64,000 nucleotides of DNA from an uncultured Alphaproteobacteria bacterium (GTDB lineage: Bacteria; Pseudomonadota; Alphaproteobacteria; Micavibrionales; Micavibrionaceae). Numbering within the stretch: position 1 is the first letter of the stretch; every line of letters starts with the position of its first letter. Below are positions 60,546-64,000 of this stretch, in pieces. The position numbers and the translations under genes are program-made. Below the pieces are notes generated by a model. That model did not search any database. It was not told the DNA's origin and worked only from the letters and a program-made list of their open reading frames with translations. The stretch lies in assembly GCA_937934135.1 (NCBI GenBank), contig CALHAW010000001.1:62001-126000 (forward strand), given 5' to 3'.

Positions 60546-61649
60546 TTAATAGTCAAGCTTATTAATATTCGCAAGTGCTGGTGCTTGTTGAGTTGGCGCG
60601 GCTTCTGTATCGTTCCACCAATCTTTAGCACTCGTGAATGCACCCGTTAATTTTTGACCAGTCCATTGTGATAAGGATGTCCCATCTACTGTGATGTTAT
60701 CTGCTGCTGTTTGTGCAACAAAACCAACAGCCATGGATGTTCCTATTACAGCAGCGGTTGTCCAACCTACAGGATTACTCGCAAGGAAGAAGGCAGCACC
60801 TAATCCTCCTGCAGTGGCAGCAGCGCCGCTAATCATATTTCCACCCAAATCTTGATCTTGAGCTGCGATAGAATGTGACGCTTCTATACGCTCTGCAGAA
60901 GACATATTATTCGCTTCTTTTTGGAAAGTAGCCTTCATTTCTGAGGCTACTGAAGCTTGTGTTGTTGCTCCATATGCCGTTGCAGCAGCCCCAACGACAG
61001 GTAGTCTTTTTAAAGCTTTCCCGCTTAATTCTTTTACGCTATCCGCTACTTTACCAAAGAAATTCTTCGTTTTTGGAACTGCTTGGCTATTTTGGTTTGC
61101 CCCATCAAATAAATCAGCTTGTCCATTTTTCTTAGCGGCCTCAAATTCAGCATTTTTTAGACTCATGTCTTTTCCACCGCCATTGGGTGTGTTTCCACCA
61201 CCGCCATTTGGTGTGTTTCCACCGCCTGTAAATTTGTTTACAGCGTATTTTCCACCTTTGTATGTGGCATAAGCTCCTAATGCTGATGCAGCTAGTCCAG
61301 CCCCTGCAACAGTTCCTCCAATAGCGATATCTGTTTTGGATACCTCACCGGCATCTGCCTGCTTATCTGTTCTAATTTTACTGTGTTGTCTGTCTGTGTA
61401 ATCCTTCCAGACTTTTCCCCATTGACCTGGGTTTGAGATGGCTTCTACTAACGTATTTAAAAAATCACCAATTTGTCCAATCCATTCGCCAGTCCCACCA
61501 AATTTTGCAATAATATCAAGGCGTCCTGCGAACAACCCGACGTCTGCGGCTGGTCTTGCTGCTTTTTTACCTGTTCCAGCTACCAACTTTTCAACTGGCT
61601 GGGTTAAGGTGTCAATTACATTGCCTGTAGTGTTATTTTCTTCTACCAT
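60546..61649 (-). CDS. Hypothetical protein with Gly-rich repeats and hydrophobic helices
   Basis: 367 residues. A hydrophobic Gly/Ala-rich stretch (about 112-135, IAIGGTVAGAGLAASALGAYA) is followed by tandem repeats of G-G-G-N-T-P-N (about 145-158) and a long C-terminal hydrophobic section (about 270-315, ISGAAATAGGLGAAFFLASN, then VGWTTAAVIGTSMAVGFVA). There is no signal peptide. The pattern of internal glycine-zipper-like helices occurs in pore-forming bacteriocins and secreted effectors. I do not recognise a family. Confidence 0.65.
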   Translation of the reverse strand: MVEENNTTGNVIDTLTQPVEKLVAGTGKKAARPAADVGLFAGRLDIIAKFGGTGEWIGQIGDFLNTLVEAISNPGQWGKVWKDYTDRQHSKIRTDKQADAGEVSKTDIAIGGTVAGAGLAASALGAYATYKGGKYAVNKFTGGGNTPNGGGGNTPNGGGKDMSLKNAEFEAAKKNGQADLFDGANQNSQAVPKTKNFFGKVADSVKELSGKALKRLPVVGAAATAYGATTQASVASEMKATFQKEANNMSSAERIEASHSIAAQDQDLGGNMISGAAATAGGLGAAFFLASNPVGWTTAAVIGTSMAVGFVAQTAADNITVDGTSLSQWTGQKLTGAFTSAKDWWNDTEAAPTQQAPALANINKLDY

Positions 61650-61659
61650 TTCTTAATTC

Positions 61660-61851
61660 CTACTTTCCTGCTTTAGGTGTATTATTGGATACATTCTTTT
61701 TCACCATTTTTTCAAGAGCTCCTTCTAAGTCGCTTTGTACTTTTGGGGTTCCTTTAAATCTGTCATAGGCGGCTGTAGCGACTTGGAAGGTTTTGACTAA
61801 TCCACCTGCTACTTGCCCTATAATTGTAGCCCCTGCTTGTGTTGCACTCAT
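61660..61851 (-). CDS. Small hypothetical protein, first gene of the operon
   Basis: 63 residues: a Gly/Ala-rich N-terminus (Q-A-G-A-T-I-I-G-Q-V-A-G-G-L-V-K) followed by a charged helix (P-K-V-Q-S-D-L-E-G-A-L-E-K-M-V-K-K). It has an AGGAAGAAAATT ribosome binding site. It is 10 bp from the 367-residue gene. Size and composition would suit a chaperone or a small secreted partner; this is a guess. Confidence 0.6.
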   Translation of the reverse strand: MSATQAGATIIGQVAGGLVKTFQVATAAYDRFKGTPKVQSDLEGALEKMVKKNVSNNTPKAGK

Positions 61852-62231
61852 AATTTTCTTCCTTTTTCTATATACCCAAATTCTATCGAATCTGGTGGGG
61901 GGAATACAAATTGGCGGGGATTTTTGTTTGTTTTCAGATGGTTATGTTATTTCATCTGTTTTCCCATATTGGCTTTTATTAGTGCCGTTTGGGGGTTTCC
62001 GCTTTTGTATTTCTTACCCTCTGCCCCTATTATATGGAAAGAGTATTAATAGAAGGTTAATAAATTAAACTTTTTAATTTGCCTCAGGGCGGCAGGCCGC
62101 CTACGGCCTCTTCGAAACGTCATTGCGGAGATGTGATTTTGTGATTGACGCGCGCCCTCGCGTTTACGCGCCTGAGGTAGCATTTTTAATGCTAAGCGTC
62201 CTGCCGTTTACGACCATGAGGGCTAAATACG
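61852..62231. other. Intergenic region with inverted repeats downstream of purH
   Basis: No gene is supported. The left part (61852-62080) is AT-rich and holds the promoter region of the three-gene operon. The right part is GC-rich: AGGCCG-CCTA-CGGCCT (about 62094-62109), TAGCATT-TTT-AATGCTA (62178-62194, perfect), and CCTCAGG (62082-62088) with CCTGAGG (62171-62177). The ACGTCATTGCGG sequence near 62118 resembles dispersed intergenic repeats of many bacteria. Confidence 0.45.
62178..62194. repeat. Perfect hairpin TAGCATT-TTT-AATGCTA after purH
   Basis: A 7-bp perfect stem with a TTT loop, 38 bp downstream of the purH stop on its strand. There is no T-run after it on the minus strand, so it is not a standard terminator. 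Confidence 0.5.
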
Positions 62232-63854
62232 CTAATGTTTAAAATGCCGCATGCCGGTATAGACCATGGCAAGGCCGCGTTCATCGGCGGCTTTGATGAC
62301 TTCTTCATCGCGGATGGAACCACCCGGTTGAATAACCGCGGTTACGCCTGCTTCGGCGGCGGCGATTAAGCCATCCGCAAAGGGGAAGAATGCATCAGAG
62401 GCAACAACAAGATGGTCGTAACGCGCGGGCGCGCCGTCCATTTCTTTCATTTTCATGGCGGCAATACGTGAGGAATCACGGCGGTTCATTTGGCCCGCAC
62501 CTATGCCAACGGTGGCATGATCACGGGCATAAACGATAGCGTTTGATTTAACGTGCTTACCCACTTTAAAGGCAAAGAGCATATCACGATATTCATCTTC
62601 TGTTGGCTCGCGTTCTGTCACGACTTTCAGGTCATCACGGGTGATGACGCCGAAATCATTATCTTGTACCAATAAACCACCAGCAACACGGGTGATCATG
62701 CGGCGGCGATCATGGATATCAGGCATGCCGCCCGTTGTTAGCACACGCACATTTTTTTTGTCTTTCAGGACATCCAGCGCGGCGGCTTCGACATCAGGGG
62801 CGATGATGACTTCGCTGAAGGTGTCAATGATGCGTTTTGCGGAATCGGCGGTGAGTGTACGGTTCATGGCGATAATTCCGCCAAAAGCACTGACGGTGTC
62901 GCATTTAAAGGCTTCTTCATAGGCCTGAAGGATAGTGTTGCCGATGGCAACGCCGCAAGGGTTGGCGTGTTTAATGATGGCCACGGCGGGTTCATCAAAT
63001 TCGGCGACTAATTCATAGGCGGCGTCTGTATCATTAATATTATTATAGGAAAGCTCTTTCCCTTGGATCTGTGTTGCGCTGGCGGCGCCGGGGCGGGAAG
63101 ATCCATCCACCATGTAAAGCGCGGCGCTTTGATGAGGGTTTTCGCCATATCGCAATGTCTGTTTTAATGTGCCAGAAATGCTGGTGCGGCGGGGGTAATC
63201 ATCGGCGTCAATTTGCTTTGAAAACCAGCTAGAGATGTTTGAATCATACGTTGCCGTAGCGGCATAGGCATTGGCGGCAAGCTGTTGACGCAGTTTATAG
63301 GTGGTGGCGCCATCATGTGCCTTCATATCATCCAGCACGGCTTGGTAATCTTGGGGGTCTGTGACGACGGTTACAAATTCGTGGTTTTTTGCGGCAGAGC
63401 GGAGCATCGCTGGCCCGCCAATATCAATATTTTCGATGCAGGTATCGTAATCCGCATCTTTGGCGACTGTTTCAACAAAGGGATAGAGGTTTACAACAAC
63501 AAGATCGATATCACCGATATTATGATCGGCCTGCGCCTGAACGTGGTTGTCGTTATCACGGCGAGAAAGAATACCGCCATGGACAGTGGGGTGAAGGGTT
63601 TTGACGCGGCCATCCATCATTTCAGGGAAGCCTGTATGTTCGGACACATCTTTAACATCAATGCCGGCGTCTTTCATGGCCTTTGCCGTGCCACCCGTAG
63701 AGAGGATTTCAACGCCGTGCGCCATGAGTTCTTTGGCAAATTCAACAAGTCCAGCTTTATCAGAGACAGAAAGCAAAGCGCGTTTTACTTTGACGGCTTT
63801 GGGGTCACGGATTGTTTTTGCTTCGGGGGCAGGCGCGGCGGCGGTGTTGTTCAT
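62232..63854 (-). CDS. purH: Bifunctional AICAR transformylase / IMP cyclohydrolase
   Basis: Catalyses the last two steps of IMP synthesis. The N-terminal MGS-like IMP cyclohydrolase domain (about 25-170) shows [33 protein letters not shown] and [15 protein letters not shown]. The AICAR transformylase domain (about 215-540) shows [25 protein letters not shown] and the [14 protein letters not shown] signature. The first about 24 residues are a non-conserved Ala/Pro extension. The 540 residues are normal. An AGAGGAAA ribosome binding site precedes the ATG. Confidence 0.96.
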   Translation of the reverse strand: MNNTAAAPAPEAKTIRDPKAVKVKRALLSVSDKAGLVEFAKELMAHGVEILSTGGTAKAMKDAGIDVKDVSEHTGFPEMMDGRVKTLHPTVHGGILSRRDNDNHVQAQADHNIGDIDLVVVNLYPFVETVAKDADYDTCIENIDIGGPAMLRSAAKNHEFVTVVTDPQDYQAVLDDMKAHDGATTYKLRQQLAANAYAATATYDSNISSWFSKQIDADDYPRRTSISGTLKQTLRYGENPHQSAALYMVDGSSRPGAASATQIQGKELSYNNINDTDAAYELVAEFDEPAVAIIKHANPCGVAIGNTILQAYEEAFKCDTVSAFGGIIAMNRTLTADSAKRIIDTFSEVIIAPDVEAAALDVLKDKKNVRVLTTGGMPDIHDRRRMITRVAGGLLVQDNDFGVITRDDLKVVTEREPTEDEYRDMLFAFKVGKHVKSNAIVYARDHATVGIGAGQMNRRDSSRIAAMKMKEMDGAPARYDHLVVASDAFFPFADGLIAAAEAGVTAVIQPGGSIRDEEVIKAADERGLAMVYTGMRHFKH

Positions 63855-63911
63855 GTTTTCCTCTTTTATAATATGACGTTGTTTTAAGAGGAAAATACAC
63901 GAAAGGCAAGG

Positions 63912-64000
63912 CTATGCTGTGCTTTCTTCCCCAGATTCTGCTTCTTGTTCCTCTTGTGTCTCTTCCTCAACCTTTGGGCAGGTCATGAGAAATTCGATGC
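63912..64000 (-). CDS. 3' end of an unidentified gene (partial)
   Basis: The frame I-E-F-L-M-T-C-P-K-V-E-E-E-T-Q-E-E-Q-E-A-E-S-G-E-E-S-T-A then TAG is open to the window edge. The very acidic tail gives no family. It is co-directional with purH 58 bp away. Its identity needs sequence to the right. Confidence 0.55.
   Translation of the reverse strand, partial: IEFLMTCPKVEEETQEEQEAESGEESTA

Noticed and set aside
63285-63887. 200-codon plus-strand ORF opposite purH
   Set aside because: It lies entirely over purH and its upstream region; the purH motifs on the other strand are decisive.

Overview
The window is a stretch of an AT-rich alphaproteobacterial chromosome. Three things point to the class: the division and envelope order (3' end of ftsZ, then lpxC-bamD-recN-ligA), a DUF1476 / ATP-synthase-inhibitor (zeta) gene next to bolA and grxD, and the long alphaproteobacterial form of isocitrate dehydrogenase. 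I cannot name a genus from sequence alone. No rRNA, tRNA or CRISPR array was seen.

Layout. 1-6.7 kb: end of ftsZ, then lpxC, bamD, recN, ligA, and a convergent lysophospholipase-like hydrolase. 6.8-16.7 kb: a complete type I secretion locus (TolC-like channel, LapB-like ABC transporter with a degenerate C39 domain, HlyD/LapC-like adaptor), a CHASE2 class III nucleotide cyclase, and a convergent 916-residue FecR/FG-GAP protein that is its probable substrate. 16.8-23 kb: DUF3307 protein, rpmJ, and the rod-shape cluster mreBCD-mrdA-rodA. 23-27 kb: grxD, bolA, DUF1476 gene, purC, nadK, pyrE and a LexA/S24-type regulator.

27.1-30.6 kb: a 3512-bp IS1595-family element. It has 25-bp terminal inverted repeats (23/25 matching), an exact 8-bp target duplication, a transposase, a 55-residue accessory ORF, and two passenger genes: a ParB-fold protein and a Dam-type adenine methylase.

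30.7-44.9 kb: a compact T7-like (podovirus) late module in T7 gene order: small pre-portal genes, portal, scaffold, capsid, terminator, tail tubular A and B, an internal-virion-like protein, tailspike, a small gene at the terminase-small-subunit position, large terminase, a spanin-like gene, a SleB-type cell-wall hydrolase and a GTA-type 3-TM holin. I see no integrase, polymerase, helicase, primase or phage RNA polymerase. It sits directly between chromosomal genes and ends 50 bp before icd.

The central hypothesis links these last three regions. An 18-bp palindrome, consensus ATAGGATTATAATCCTAT, overlaps the promoter of the S24 regulator, the promoter of the first phage-like gene and the promoter of the capsid gene. 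A further copy has been split by the IS1595 insertion. The regulator keeps the Ala-Gly cleavage pair and the Ser/Lys dyad of LexA-type self-cleaving repressors and is translationally coupled to pyrE-nadK. This looks like a domesticated podovirus-derived particle, possibly a gene-transfer-agent-like system, under a DNA-damage-type switch. The sites are visible in the sequence; the binding and the function are inferred.

44.9-64 kb: icd, a HExxH protein flanked by a 13-bp direct repeat, two membrane proteins of related appearance, folD, a YggT protein, a secreted HExxH protein, acnA, several conserved unknowns, a SIMPL protein, a DUF3892-like protein, lepA with a tiny lipoprotein gene overlapping its stop, a three-gene operon of unknown function, purH, and the 3' end of one more gene.
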